From assembly GCA_016223205.1 (NCBI GenBank), contig JACRPM010000003.1, forward strand, positions 62,001 through 126,000: a stretch of 64,000 bases of DNA, in the 5' to 3' direction. The first letter of the stretch is position 1, and each line of letters starts with the position of its first letter. Position numbers and translations under genes: made by a program. Below, piece after piece: positions 15,466 through 24,354 of this stretch. The notes below the pieces were generated by a model. It saw only the letters and a list, made by a program, of their open reading frames with translations, made no database searches and was not told where the DNA came from. Origin of the DNA: Candidatus Saganbacteria bacterium. GTDB taxonomy: Bacteria > Margulisbacteria > WOR-1 > XYC2-FULL-46-14 > WPAF01.

Positions 15466-16739
15466 TAAAATCCGGATCTCTGATGGATGGAGCGAGCGGC
15501 GCGGCGGTTGATATCCTGATTTTAGAAGGCAAGATCAGCAAGCTAGGGCCCCGCCTCTCCGCCCCCTCCTCCAAAATTCCCGTCATCGACGCCAAGGGCC
15601 TTTTGGTCTTGCCCGGCCTCATCGATATGCACTGCCACTTGCGGGATCCCGGCGATCCCGAGGAAGAAACCATCGCCTCCGGCACGCGGTCCGCCGCTTT
15701 AGGTGGATTTACCTCCGTGGCCTGCATGGCCAATACCCATCCGCCCATCGACTCTCCGGCTATGGTGAAATATGTGGTCTCCAAGGCGCAGAAAGAAGCA
15801 AGGGTGAACGTTCTTCCCATCGGCGCGGTGACCCGGGAGCTTAAGGGCGAGGCACTCTGCGAGATGGGCAGGATGCTGCTCGAGGGAGCGGTGGCTTTCT
15901 CCGACGACGGCCGTCCGATATTAAATGCCGAGATCATGCGCCGGGCGCTCGAATACGCGCGGCAGTTCGGCGTCCCCATCATCTCCCATGCCGAAGACCT
16001 GGATCTCTCGGCCGACGGGCAAATGAACGAAAGCCGGCTTTCCACCATCCTGGGGCTCAAGGGCATCCCGGCGCAGGCCGAAGAAGCCATGGTGGCGAGA
16101 GACCTTTCGCTGGCCCGGGAATTCGGCTCGGTCCACATTGCCCACGTTTCGACCGCGGGGTCGGTCAGGCTCATCCGCCGCGCCAAGGAAGAAGGCGTAA
16201 AGGTGACCTGCGAAACCTGTCCGCAATACTTCACCCTGACCGAAGAAGAGGTAGAAGGATACAACACCCTGGCGAAGGTGAATCCTCCCTTGCGCGGAGA
16301 GGCCGATGTGGCGGAAGTGGTAAGGGGCCTCAAAGATGGGACCATCGACGTGATCGCCACCGACCACGCTCCCCATCGGGAAGAAAAAAAGAACGTGGAG
16401 TTCGGCCGGGCGGCAACCGGCATGGTGGGCTTTGAGACCGCCCTGGGGCTGGTAATCTCCGAGCTGGTGGATTGCGGTGTCCTGCCGCTCAAGCGCGCCA
16501 TCGAAAAGATGACAGTTAATCCGGCCCGCATTCTCAATCTCAACAAAGGCGCCCTCAAGCCCGGCCTCGATGGCGACTTAACCATCATCAACCCCAAAGA
16601 GGATTATGAGGTGGACATCAATAAGTTCGCTTCCCGCTCCAAAAACTCGCCCTACCACGGCTGGAAATTGAAGGGGAAAGTAGTTCATACGATCGTTGGC
16701 GGCCGTATCATGGTTAAAGATGGCAAGCTCACCGCTTAA
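15453..16739 (+). CDS. pyrC: Dihydroorotase
   Basis: Closes carbamoyl-aspartate to dihydroorotate in pyrimidine synthesis. The 428-residue protein has the metal-binding DMHCHLRDPG motif, GGFTSVACMANT, a later ISHAEDL and HVSTAGSV, and the catalytic IATDHAPH. It is the class I/AllB-like type that often works with aspartate carbamoyltransferase; pyrB is encoded 41 kb away at 57830. The N-terminus overlaps rnc by 13 bp and the C-terminus overlaps the lipoprotein gene by 20 bp. Confidence 0.96.
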   Translation: MDALIKSGSLMDGASGAAVDILILEGKISKLGPRLSAPSSKIPVIDAKGLLVLPGLIDMHCHLRDPGDPEEETIASGTRSAALGGFTSVACMANTHPPIDSPAMVKYVVSKAQKEARVNVLPIGAVTRELKGEALCEMGRMLLEGAVAFSDDGRPILNAEIMRRALEYARQFGVPIISHAEDLDLSADGQMNESRLSTILGLKGIPAQAEEAMVARDLSLAREFGSVHIAHVSTAGSVRLIRRAKEEGVKVTCETCPQYFTLTEEEVEGYNTLAKVNPPLRGEADVAEVVRGLKDGTIDVIATDHAPHREEKKNVEFGRAATGMVGFETALGLVISELVDCGVLPLKRAIEKMTVNPARILNLNKGALKPGLDGDLTIINPKEDYEVDINKFASRSKNSPYHGWKLKGKVVHTIVGGRIMVKDGKLTA

Positions 16740-17577
16740 GTATGGTTTGGTGTTTGTCTCTTGTCTCTTGGTTATTGGACTGGGTGGTTGCGGCAGCACG
16801 GGACAAGTAGCTCGGGTTACGGTAAGTCCGGCCACCGCCACCGTCGGCGCCCAGCAGACCCAGCAATTCTTTGCCGCGGCTTACGATTCGGCGGGTAATG
16901 CCTTGGCCCGGAGCTTTACCTGGTCGGTGACCGGCAGCGTGGGCACCATCGACGCGACCAGCGGACTTTTTTATGCCGGGACCAGTTTTGGATCGGGAAG
17001 CGTAAGCGCTGCGGCAGACAATATCAGCGGTTCGTCGACGATCAGCGTGGCCAATAACGGGACGCTTACCGGCATCTTAAGCGATGCCGACAGCAACACT
17101 ATCGCCAACTTGCAGGTAGCGCTTACCCAAATGCCCACCTTTTCGGCCACCAGCAATGCCAGCGGCCAATATACTATTTTTAATATCCCGGCCGGCACTT
17201 ATGAAGTGACCACCCAGGCCACGGTAACTTATCTGCCGTCCACTGCGGAAGCCCGGATAGTGGTAGGATCCACCCGCACCGCCAATATCACCGTCAGCCC
17301 CCGGCTGTCGTTCGTGACGGAATCGATCAACACCGATCTGGCGACCGGCAATATCTCGACCGTCACCGGCAGTATAAAAAATAACGGCTCGACTTTGGCG
17401 CTGGGAGTTACCATTACTTATTCTTTCTTTGACGAAGTGGGCAACGTCTCCGCCAACGGCACCCAGACCGTGGGGTCTCTGGCCGCAGGCGCGATCCAGG
17501 CCTTCTTTATCGCGCCCTTTCCCATCATCTCCACTTATTCCACCCGCACGCGGGTGGCTACCTGCACGAGTTTTTAG
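16720..17577 (+). CDS. Secreted lipoprotein with Ig-like and carboxypeptidase-regulatory-like domains
   Basis: A 285-residue lipoprotein. The signal peptide ends in the lipobox-like LGGC (about residue 21). A Big_2-type Ig-like domain follows (RVTVSPATATVGAQQTQQF through GTIDATSGLFYAG). After it comes a carboxypeptidase-regulatory-like fold (GTLTGILSDADSNTIANLQV through FNIPAGTYEVT) and a third beta domain (VTGSIKNNGSTLALGVTITY). ATG at 16720 is the start, inside the end of pyrC. The gene stops at TAG 17575-17577 and the following reading frame is open in the same phase. The hydrophobic core of the signal peptide includes two TTGTCTC heptamers. Confidence 0.8.
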   Translation: MASSPLKYGLVFVSCLLVIGLGGCGSTGQVARVTVSPATATVGAQQTQQFFAAAYDSAGNALARSFTWSVTGSVGTIDATSGLFYAGTSFGSGSVSAAADNISGSSTISVANNGTLTGILSDADSNTIANLQVALTQMPTFSATSNASGQYTIFNIPAGTYEVTTQATVTYLPSTAEARIVVGSTRTANITVSPRLSFVTESINTDLATGNISTVTGSIKNNGSTLALGVTITYSFFDEVGNVSANGTQTVGSLAAGAIQAFFIAPFPIISTYSTRTRVATCTSF

Positions 17578-17913
17578 GTGAAAGCCCTAAGCTGGCTCGC
17601 CTTGCTTTTATTATCGGTCACGGTCCTCAACTATCCCAACCCCTTTAATCCCGCGGCGGGAGAAACCACCAGCATCGAATATAGTTTGGCGGCCGATACC
17701 GGCGTTACCATATACATTTTCAACGTCATCAACCAGCCGGTAAAAAGGATCTCCTGTCCGAGCGGGCAGAACGGCGGCCGGGCCGGTTATAACCAGGTGG
17801 TCTGGGAAGGTTACACCGACTTCAACGAGCTCGCCGCCAATGACGCTTACGTGGCGCGCGTGGTCTCGGGAGGCAAGCAGATCGGCAAATGCAAAATCGT
17901 TGTCTTAAGATAA
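17578..17913 (+). CDS. Small secreted protein with YPNPFNP C-terminal sorting-like domain
   Basis: A 111-residue protein starting with GTG directly after the preceding stop codon and in the same frame. A hydrophobic stretch (LSWLALLLLSVTVL) is followed at once by NYPNPFNPAAGETTSIEYSL, then VTIYIFNVINQPVKRI, YNQVVWEGYTD and YVARVVSGG. This is the FlgD-Ig-like/type IX secretion C-terminal domain pattern, normally found at the end of a large secreted protein. Here it is nearly the whole protein. It may be a separate coupled gene, or the C-terminal part of the lipoprotein cut off by one amber codon. A PorV-like gene follows with a 25-bp overlap. Confidence 0.7.
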   Translation: MKALSWLALLLLSVTVLNYPNPFNPAAGETTSIEYSLAADTGVTIYIFNVINQPVKRISCPSGQNGGRAGYNQVVWEGYTDFNELAANDAYVARVVSGGKQIGKCKIVVLR

Positions 17914-18902
17914 TCCTGGGGATTTCCCTCGCCATGGCGGTTTCGTCGTTCGGATTTTCCGCGCGAGCCGGCGTTTTAGACCTGACCCAGGTGGGTATCG
18001 GGGCGCGAGCAATAGCTCTGGGCCGCAGCCAGGTGGTGGCGGAAGATCTTGCTTCCGTTTTCGTTAATCCGGCCAACGCCGGGGCGCTCGAACAGTTTTA
18101 TATGACCAGCATGTACAGCAACTTAAGCGAGGATGTGGCCCTGACCTTGGCGGGCGCGGGGTTCCCGATAAGGGATGGGGTGGTGGGCATTATGTATCTG
18201 GGGGCGGGGATGTCGGGCCTCCAGACCACCGCCCGCAGCGGAGGGATCTTGGTCCCGGTTTCCCAGCTCGAATACTGGGACCGGGTGCTGATGGCCAGCT
18301 ATGGGTGGAAAGTTGGCGCCAATTTCATGAGCGGCCTATCCTTGAAATTCTTTTCCAAGAATATTTCCGGCGCCGCCGGGGGCGCGGCCAACGGGGTGGA
18401 CCTCGATTGGGGATTGGTGTTCGAGCCGACCGCCAATTTAAAGATAGGCTTTTCGGCGCAAAATCTCCTAACCCTGGACCTGGCCAATCTCAACTGGGGA
18501 ACCGGGGCCAAAGAGGATATCCCCGCCAACTATAAAATGGGGTTTAGTTTGAACGTTCGCCCGGAGATAATGGTCCTGGGAGACGCGGATTCATTGGGGG
18601 GCTTGCACGCCGGGGTGGAATGGAAGATAGGAAAGGTTTTGGCTTTAAGGGGCGGGGTCGAAAGCGTGCCGCAAAGCCGGAACGTTTCCTCGCTCAATTA
18701 TTCCGGAGGGGTGGGGCTTACCAATCGGGGCTTTTCTTTCGACTATGCCTATTATTATGATACGACCCTCAACCAGAACTCCGCGCACTTCTTTTCACTG
18801 GGATTTTCTTTGAACCCCCGGGAGATGGAAGTGCGGCCCATTCTTCCCGCCTCGCTCCAATTGACGCGGCATTCCGAGAGCGGTATAATATGGAAAGCAT
18901 GA
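17889..18902 (+). CDS. PorV/UPF0164-family outer-membrane beta-barrel protein
   Basis: A 337-residue outer-membrane protein. The signal peptide is KIILGISLAMAVSSFGFSARA. The diagnostic N-terminal segment GVGARAIALGRSQVVAEDLASVFVNPANAG-like pattern is present (here GIGARAIALGRSQ and SVFVNPANAGAL), as in PorV/PorQ and UPF0164 proteins. Beta strands such as GFSFDYAYYYDTTLNQNSAH follow. In Bacteroidota PorV shuttles type IX cargo to the attachment complex. The neighbouring YPNPFNP protein makes a similar link possible, but no other type IX gene is in the window. Confidence 0.8.
   Translation: MQNRCLKIILGISLAMAVSSFGFSARAGVLDLTQVGIGARAIALGRSQVVAEDLASVFVNPANAGALEQFYMTSMYSNLSEDVALTLAGAGFPIRDGVVGIMYLGAGMSGLQTTARSGGILVPVSQLEYWDRVLMASYGWKVGANFMSGLSLKFFSKNISGAAGGAANGVDLDWGLVFEPTANLKIGFSAQNLLTLDLANLNWGTGAKEDIPANYKMGFSLNVRPEIMVLGDADSLGGLHAGVEWKIGKVLALRGGVESVPQSRNVSSLNYSGGVGLTNRGFSFDYAYYYDTTLNQNSAHFFSLGFSLNPREMEVRPILPASLQLTRHSESGIIWKA
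18861..18889 (+). promoter_or_regulatory. Leaderless promoter inside the end of the PorV-like gene
   Basis: TTGACG (18861-18866), exactly 17 nt, TATAAT (18884-18889), then 9 nt to the ATG at 18899. It is close to consensus although it lies inside coding sequence, and it gives the two downstream genes their own transcript. Confidence 0.75.
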
Positions 18903-19522
18903 AAAGGCCGATAATAGCGGGATTCCTGCTTATAGTGTCAATGCTCCCGGTCGGAGCGGTAATGGTGGACGACTTCAATGACGGCGAATTTAAAAAATCC
19001 CCGGAATGGTGGACTTTCGATAAGGTTATCGTGAACGCAACCAAAAATCCCGCAAAAAGCGGTTATGCCTTAGCGATAAAGGGGGCGGCCCGGGATTGGT
19101 ACGTAGGGGGCCTCGGCACGTATATCGCCAAAGATAAACAAGATCTTTCCAAGGCGTCAGCCCTGGATCTCGACATTTACGGCTACGGCCCGGATAGCGG
19201 GACCCTCAAGGTCGAACTCTATGATGACGACAACGGCAACTGGCAGGTCGAGCAGGACAATAAGACCTTCAGCCCGATCTATGACGACCGCTTTGCTTAT
19301 GAGCTAAAGATCGATTGGAAGGGATGGAAGCACCTATCTCTTCCCCTCGCAGAATTTGTGGACACCAACAAAGGGGAGGGGGACAACGTCTGGAACCCCC
19401 AGCAAAACAATGGTTCTGGAGGACTGCTGCAGATGCAGATCGTCTTTCTTGCCGCCAGCAAGACCGGCAAGGTCAACTTTGTGCTGGACAATGTGGAATT
19501 CCGCGAGGGCAAACGTAAGTGA
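18899..19522 (+). CDS. Secreted carbohydrate-binding-like (CBM11/CIA30-type) domain protein
   Basis: A 207-residue exported protein. The signal peptide (MKRPIIAGFLLIVSMLPVGA) is followed by VDDFNDGEF, the usual beginning of galactose-binding-like/CIA30 or CBM11 folds. SALDLDIYGYG, TLKVELYDDD, WKGWKHLSLPLAEF and the closing VNFVLDNVEF complete the jelly-roll pattern. No enzymatic domain is attached. A ligand sugar is expected from the family but not shown. ATG at 18899 is chosen from the promoter. It overlaps the following beta-barrel gene by 4 bp. Confidence 0.72.
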   Translation: MKRPIIAGFLLIVSMLPVGAVMVDDFNDGEFKKSPEWWTFDKVIVNATKNPAKSGYALAIKGAARDWYVGGLGTYIAKDKQDLSKASALDLDIYGYGPDSGTLKVELYDDDNGNWQVEQDNKTFSPIYDDRFAYELKIDWKGWKHLSLPLAEFVDTNKGEGDNVWNPQQNNGSGGLLQMQIVFLAASKTGKVNFVLDNVEFREGKRK

Positions 19523-20373
19523 AAAAACTTTGCGTCTTGATCTTGGCCCTGGGTTTTCTGGGAACGGCGGCGGTCGCCGAAGTAGAACCCTGGGCGGATG
19601 TTTGGACGAACCTGGCCAATTTTTCGACCAACGGCGAGCGCTCCAATTTTAATTCTTTCATCCTGCGATCGGAAGGCAAGTTCGGCTTTCACCTGCCTAC
19701 CGGCCTGAACAATTTTAACCTTGATCCTTATATTGCCTATTACGGCGTTTATTCGCAGGATAAGAATTATTGGAACAATGAGGTGGCCACCGGTCTCGGC
19801 CTGCGTTTTTATCCTTTTATCAATTACCCGGGCGACAACTGGTCGAATGAATGGGTCAAGGACCTAAAAGTTTTTGTTGAGACCTTAAACCTCACCGTGC
19901 TCCAGGACCAGGCCAATGCGACCACCAATGAGGTAAAAACCGCTGACTTCCGCGTGGGGCTGGACCTGTGGCACGAATGGAACCTAAAGGAGCCGGATAA
20001 TAAATATCCCTGGGCGGAGGTGTGGGGCAACCTCTCGTACCGCGATACCAACTTTATCGATAAATTCATTCCCAAATTCAAGACCTACTTGTTGTTTTTA
20101 CATACTAAAGTAGGCCTTCACCTCCCCGGGGGAGTGCGGCCTTATTTGGCCTATGACCTGACCATGTCTTCCCGTCCCGAGGCCTGGTACAACAGTTTGT
20201 ACTACGGCGCCGGCGTGCGCTTTGAGCCCTTCAGGGAGCAGAAAGACCCGCCGGAGCTCCTGCGCAAGTTCAAAATGTTCGTTGAGGTCATGGGTATCTC
20301 CTGGCTGCAGCAAAAAGATTCCCGCCCCTCTTCCGACATGCGCTTTGGCATCGACTTCACCTACGGTCGATAA
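19519..20373 (+). CDS. Outer-membrane beta-barrel protein with internal duplication
   Basis: A 284-residue exported protein (signal peptide MKKLCVLILALGFLGTAAVA). Two similar halves are seen. EPWADVWTNLANFSTN at about 23 matches YPWAEVWGNLSYRDTN at about 163. GFHLPTG matches GLHLPGG. VATGLGLRFYPF matches YYGAGVRFEPF. KVFVETLNLTVLQ matches KMFVEVMGISWLQ. Each half would give about six strands. It resembles the NfrA/YaiO-like barrel group, but family assignment is weak. It ends the run of envelope genes started at 16720. Confidence 0.65.
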   Translation: MKKLCVLILALGFLGTAAVAEVEPWADVWTNLANFSTNGERSNFNSFILRSEGKFGFHLPTGLNNFNLDPYIAYYGVYSQDKNYWNNEVATGLGLRFYPFINYPGDNWSNEWVKDLKVFVETLNLTVLQDQANATTNEVKTADFRVGLDLWHEWNLKEPDNKYPWAEVWGNLSYRDTNFIDKFIPKFKTYLLFLHTKVGLHLPGGVRPYLAYDLTMSSRPEAWYNSLYYGAGVRFEPFREQKDPPELLRKFKMFVEVMGISWLQQKDSRPSSDMRFGIDFTYGR

Positions 20374-20387
20374 TCTGCTAGAATTTG

Positions 20388-20569
20388 CCTCACCCACCAT
20401 CCCTCGACTCTGCTCGGGATGGTTCCCCCTCTCCATCAAAGATGGAGAGGGTTGGAATGGAAGCAGACGAAAGACAAAGAAATTAACATATGCGATTAGA
20501 GATTAATAGTTTGCAGTTCCCTCTCCACTTCGTGGAGAGGGGGGACCCTCCGAAGGAGGGTGGGTGAGG
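20388..20569 (+). repeat. MITE-like palindromic element carrying the pth initiation signals
   Basis: An element of about 182 bp bounded by perfect 11-bp inverted repeats CCTCACCCACC (20388-20398) and GGTGGGTGAGG (20559-20569). Inside are four hairpins: ATCCCTCG...GCTCGGGAT (20399-20420), CCCTCTCCATC/GATGGAGAGGG (20427-20451), CCCTCTCCAC/GTGGAGAGGG (20519-20541) and ACCCTCC/GGAGGGT (20545-20561). No transposase is encoded. The right end provides GGAGG and the first base of the pth start codon. Confidence 0.8.
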
Positions 20570-21129
20570 TGTTCCTCATTATGGGATTGGGCAATCCCGG
20601 CAAAGTTTACGAGAACACCCGGCACAATATCGGCTTTAAGGCGATCGACGCTTTGGCCGACCGTTTAAAGATCGCTTCGTTGAGGCTGATGCAAAAATGT
20701 CAGGCCTTTATCGGGGAAGCGGAATTCTCCGGCCACAAGCTGATCCTGGCCCAGCCCGCTACCTTTATGAACAATTCCGGCGCGGCCGCCGCCCAGCTTT
20801 TACGCTGGCATAAGATCCCCCTCGATCATTTGATCGTGGTCTATGACGACGTGGACCTGCCGGCGGGCTCCCTGCGCTTGAGGGAAAAAGGGACAGCGGG
20901 CGGGCACCACGGGATCGAATCCCTGATAGCGCATCTTCACTCCACCGAATTTATGCGTATCCGGGTGGGGATCGGCAGGGAGGGGGCGGAAGTCACAGAG
21001 TATGTTTTAAGTAAGGTCCCCCCATCCGAAAGGGAAGCTTTAGAGGTCGCGATACAATCTGCGGCCGAGGCCGCATTGATGATCGTTGCCGAAGGTCCAG
21101 CCGCTGCCATGAACCAGTTCAATAAATGA
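20569..21129 (+). CDS. pth: Peptidyl-tRNA hydrolase
   Basis: Releases peptides from stalled peptidyl-tRNAs; normally essential. The 186-residue protein matches Pth along its length: MGLGNPGKVYENTRHNIGF with the catalytic His, PATFMNNSG, VVYDDVDLPAG, and GTAGGHHGIESL. GTG at 20569-20571 gives the standard N-terminus (F-L-I-M-G-L-G-N-P-G). The Shine-Dalgarno AAGGAGG (20553-20559) and the first base of the start codon lie in a palindromic repeat element, with GGAGG paired in a hairpin. It overlaps mfd by 4 bp. Confidence 0.95.
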   Translation: MFLIMGLGNPGKVYENTRHNIGFKAIDALADRLKIASLRLMQKCQAFIGEAEFSGHKLILAQPATFMNNSGAAAAQLLRWHKIPLDHLIVVYDDVDLPAGSLRLREKGTAGGHHGIESLIAHLHSTEFMRIRVGIGREGAEVTEYVLSKVPPSEREALEVAIQSAAEAALMIVAEGPAAAMNQFNK

Positions 21130-24065
21130 GCGCGGAAGAGATCCTCCGGCGCTTAAGCCCCCAGATCTCGCTTACCAACCTTTCCGGCCTGCCGCCCTCC
21201 GCCAAAAGCGTCACTTTAGCCGCGCTGAAAAAACAAACCGGCAAACCAATTCTCGTAATTACTTCCAGTACGCGGTCCGCCGAGAGATTGCGCTCCGAGA
21301 TCAAATTCTTCCTGGGCGAGGAAGTTTTGCTTTTACCGGCGGCGGAAAAAGAGAACATCGGCGAAAGATTGACCGTTTTAAGCCGCCTGCTTTCCGGAGA
21401 AGCCGTGGCTGTGGTGTCCCCGGTGCGCGGAGCCCTGGCAAAAACCTCCGGCCGGGGGGAGACGATCAAGCTGGCGAAGCATCAACAGGTCAAAAGAGAA
21501 GCGCTCATCGATAAATTGGCCGAATTCAATTATCGGCGGCTGGAGATAGTGGGGGAAAGAGGGGAGTTTTCGGTCAGAGGCGGGATCATGGATGTTTACC
21601 CCATCAATCTCGACCGGCCGGTGAGGATGGAGCTTATCGGTGATGAGATCGAATCCTTGCGTAGTTTCGATCCCGTCTCGCAGAAATCCATAGAGCCGCT
21701 ATCTTCCGCCGTGATCTTTCCCGGCCGCGAAGCGGCCTTAAGCTCCCTCTTTGACCTTTTGCCCAAAGAGGTCCTGCTGTTTATCGATGAGCCGCTGGAG
21801 GTTATGCGGCTGGCCGACCAACTGGAAGAAGAAGTTGAGATCCCTCAAGCCCTCGAGCTCTCCTCCTTTTTAAAGCCCGGACAAGAAAGTTTGTTTGCCG
21901 CAGTTCCCGGCTTTGGCGGGGACCTTTTAGCCGTGGCCGCTTATTTAAAAGAAAAACGCGAAGTGTTCTTGGTAAGCAAACACAGCGCCCGATTGGCCGA
22001 GCTCTCCAACTATAAGCTGATCGAAGGCGACCTTAGCTCGGGATTCGAATCCGCTTCGGGGACCCTGGCAGTAATTTCCGACCGCGAGCTTTTTGGGGAA
22101 GAAGCCCAGCCCGAAAACCGCAAGCCGCCGGCGCCCGAAGGGGTGGACGAAGAACACCTGGCGCAATTTGCCGTGGGAGACCTGGTGGTGCACGAAGATT
22201 ACGGCATCGGGCTTTACCGCGGCCTCGAAAAGCTCAAGGAAGATGGGGTAGAAAGCGAGTATATCCTTATCGAATACGCCCGCGGGGACAAGCTGTATGT
22301 GCCGCTGACCCTGATGGGGATGGTCGAAAAATACAGCGGGGGAGGGGATTTTAAGCCCCAGCTCTCGCGCCTGGGGAGTTCGGCCTGGCTCAAGACCAAA
22401 GGACGGGTCAAAAAATCCATCAAGGACATGACTGCCGAACTTTTAGAGATCTACGCCGCCCGGCAAAAATATCTGGGATTCCCTTTCCCGCCCGACGACC
22501 TCTGGCAAAAAGACCTCGAGGACTCTTTCCCCTACAAGGAGACCCCCGACCAGAGCAAGGCCATTGCCCAGGTGAAGCACGACATGGAATCTACCCGTCC
22601 CATGGACCGGCTGGTGTGCGGGGACGTGGGCTACGGCAAAACGGAGGTAGCGATCCGGGCCGCGGCCAAAGCGGTAGCAACCGGCAAACAGGCGGCGGTA
22701 CTGGTGCCCACTACCATCTTGGCCGAACAGCATTACCATAATTTTAAAAACCGGTTCGCCTCTTTTCCTTTTAAGGTGGAAATGCTTTCCCGCTTCAGGT
22801 CCAAAGACGACCAAAAGCAGGTGATCGAGGCCCTCAAGCTGGGCCAGGTGGACGTGGTGATCGGTACGCACCGTTTGCTCCAAAAAGATATGATGTTCAA
22901 GGACCTGGGACTCTTGATCATCGACGAGGAGCAGAGATTCGGGGTAGCCCATAAAGAGAAGATAAAGAAGCTTCGTAAAACCGTCGACGTGCTCACCCTT
23001 ACCGCTACGCCCATCCCTCGCACCCTTTACCTATCGCTTTCCGGAGTGCGCGATCTTTCCGTCATCAATACCCCGCCGGTCGATCGTTCCCCGGTGCGCA
23101 CCTATGTGCTCAACTGGAACGAGAACGTGGTGCGGGAAGCGATCTTAAAAGAGCTGGACCGAGGCGGCCAGGTCTTTTATGTCTTCAATATAGTGGAAAA
23201 GATAGACGGCCTGGCCAATAAATTAAGCAAACTGGTGCCGGAAGCCCGGATCACGGTCGGCCACGGCCAGATGCCGGAGCGAAAACTGGAACAGACCATG
23301 CTCGATTTCTCCAACAAAAAATATGATGTATTGTTGTGCTCCACCATCATCGAATCCGGATTGGACCTGCCCAACGTTAATACCATCTTGATCGACCACG
23401 CCGATCGATTTGGGCTCTCCCAGCTCTATCAGCTCCGCGGGAGGGTGGGCCGCTCCAATGTGCGCGCTTACGCCTACCTTTTTTATAATGAAGAGGTCCA
23501 GCTGACCGAGACCGCGATCAAAAGGTTAAAAGCCCTGCAGGAATTCACCGCGCTGGGCTCGGGCTACCGGCTGGCCATGCGCGATCTCGAGATCCGCGGG
23601 GCGGGCAACCTTTTGGGAGCACAGCAGTCGGGCCATCTTTTGGCGGTGGGCTTTGATCTTTACTGTGAACTGCTGGAAGAGGCGGCGCGCGAGCTCAAAG
23701 GCATCTCCGAGCCCACGCCCCGCCAGGTGGAGATCGACATCAAGGCCGACGCCTTTATCCCCTCCGATTACGTGCCCGACGAAAAACAGCGGGTGGCGCT
23801 CTACCGCCGGCTCAATCTGGTGGCCTCCGAGAAAGAATTGCTGTCGCTCAAAGAGGAAATAGTCGATCGGTTCGGCCGGCTGCCCGCCGCACTCTTGCGC
23901 CTGCTCGAGGTGCTGGAGGTTAAGGTCGAGGCCCAGGACAAAGGGATTAAAAGCATTAGGGAGCGAGAGGGGGAGATCCGGATCGAATGGTTTTCCGGCC
24001 GCATCGGCAGTTTAAAATTAAAAGGCAAGAACAATCTGACGGAGATCAGATCCCTAATCGGCTAG
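21126..24065 (+). CDS. mfd: Transcription-repair coupling factor
   Basis: Removes RNA polymerase stalled at DNA lesions and recruits UvrA. The 979-residue protein has, in order, a UvrB-like N-terminal region (GEFSVRGGIMDVYP), the CarD-like RNA polymerase-interacting domain (FAVGDLVVHEDYGIGLYRGL), a SF2 helicase core (Walker A GDVGYGKTEVA, DEEQRFG, TLTATPIPRTLY, GRVGRS), and a C-terminal TRCF domain. It is shorter than the usual 1,100-1,200 residues. The shortening lies in the N-terminal UvrB-like part, so UvrA recruitment may differ. Start overlaps pth; the end overlaps the converging 24046 gene. Confidence 0.95.
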   Translation: MSAEEILRRLSPQISLTNLSGLPPSAKSVTLAALKKQTGKPILVITSSTRSAERLRSEIKFFLGEEVLLLPAAEKENIGERLTVLSRLLSGEAVAVVSPVRGALAKTSGRGETIKLAKHQQVKREALIDKLAEFNYRRLEIVGERGEFSVRGGIMDVYPINLDRPVRMELIGDEIESLRSFDPVSQKSIEPLSSAVIFPGREAALSSLFDLLPKEVLLFIDEPLEVMRLADQLEEEVEIPQALELSSFLKPGQESLFAAVPGFGGDLLAVAAYLKEKREVFLVSKHSARLAELSNYKLIEGDLSSGFESASGTLAVISDRELFGEEAQPENRKPPAPEGVDEEHLAQFAVGDLVVHEDYGIGLYRGLEKLKEDGVESEYILIEYARGDKLYVPLTLMGMVEKYSGGGDFKPQLSRLGSSAWLKTKGRVKKSIKDMTAELLEIYAARQKYLGFPFPPDDLWQKDLEDSFPYKETPDQSKAIAQVKHDMESTRPMDRLVCGDVGYGKTEVAIRAAAKAVATGKQAAVLVPTTILAEQHYHNFKNRFASFPFKVEMLSRFRSKDDQKQVIEALKLGQVDVVIGTHRLLQKDMMFKDLGLLIIDEEQRFGVAHKEKIKKLRKTVDVLTLTATPIPRTLYLSLSGVRDLSVINTPPVDRSPVRTYVLNWNENVVREAILKELDRGGQVFYVFNIVEKIDGLANKLSKLVPEARITVGHGQMPERKLEQTMLDFSNKKYDVLLCSTIIESGLDLPNVNTILIDHADRFGLSQLYQLRGRVGRSNVRAYAYLFYNEEVQLTETAIKRLKALQEFTALGSGYRLAMRDLEIRGAGNLLGAQQSGHLLAVGFDLYCELLEEAARELKGISEPTPRQVEIDIKADAFIPSDYVPDEKQRVALYRRLNLVASEKELLSLKEEIVDRFGRLPAALLRLLEVLEVKVEAQDKGIKSIREREGEIRIEWFSGRIGSLKLKGKNNLTEIRSLIG

Positions 24066-24354
24066 CGAACTCGCGCAGTATCCGGGGGCTGGTGACTTCG
24101 GCCACACATTGGCCGTATTTATCGTTTATCTTAAGCACTCCCTTTTCCACCACCACCTTGCCGCGGGAAAGGTCTTCGGGCTTGATCTGTGAGAGGTAAA
24201 CCGAGACCAAAAGCTCCGCGGCTTCGGGGTTCAACTGACCGGAGATGAAGAATTTAGGTTCGATCAAGACCTCGGTATGCGCCCCCTTGACCTGGATGGC
24301 GCGCCCGTAATCCATCCAAAACTTGGAAAGAGCGCCTTCAATCTTTTTGAGCAT
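24046..24354 (-). CDS. Uncharacterised small protein, third gene of a minus-strand trio
   Basis: A 102-residue soluble protein that I do not recognise. It starts with an amphipathic helix (LKKIEGALSKFWMDYGRAI) followed by alternating strands (EVLIEPKFFISG, KVVVEKGVLKIN, QCVAEVTSP) and a closing helix. It overlaps the 24338 gene by 17 bp, so it is probably made with it. The last 20 bp overlap the end of mfd on the other strand. Confidence 0.6.
   Translation of the reverse strand: MLKKIEGALSKFWMDYGRAIQVKGAHTEVLIEPKFFISGQLNPEAAELLVSVYLSQIKPEDLSRGKVVVEKGVLKINDKYGQCVAEVTSPRILREFASRLGI

Noticed and set aside
17575..17580. TAG read as sense codon in this organism
   Set aside because: Other genes, such as fic and plsY, end cleanly at TAG, so a general recoding is unlikely. 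A split gene or coupled start is simpler.
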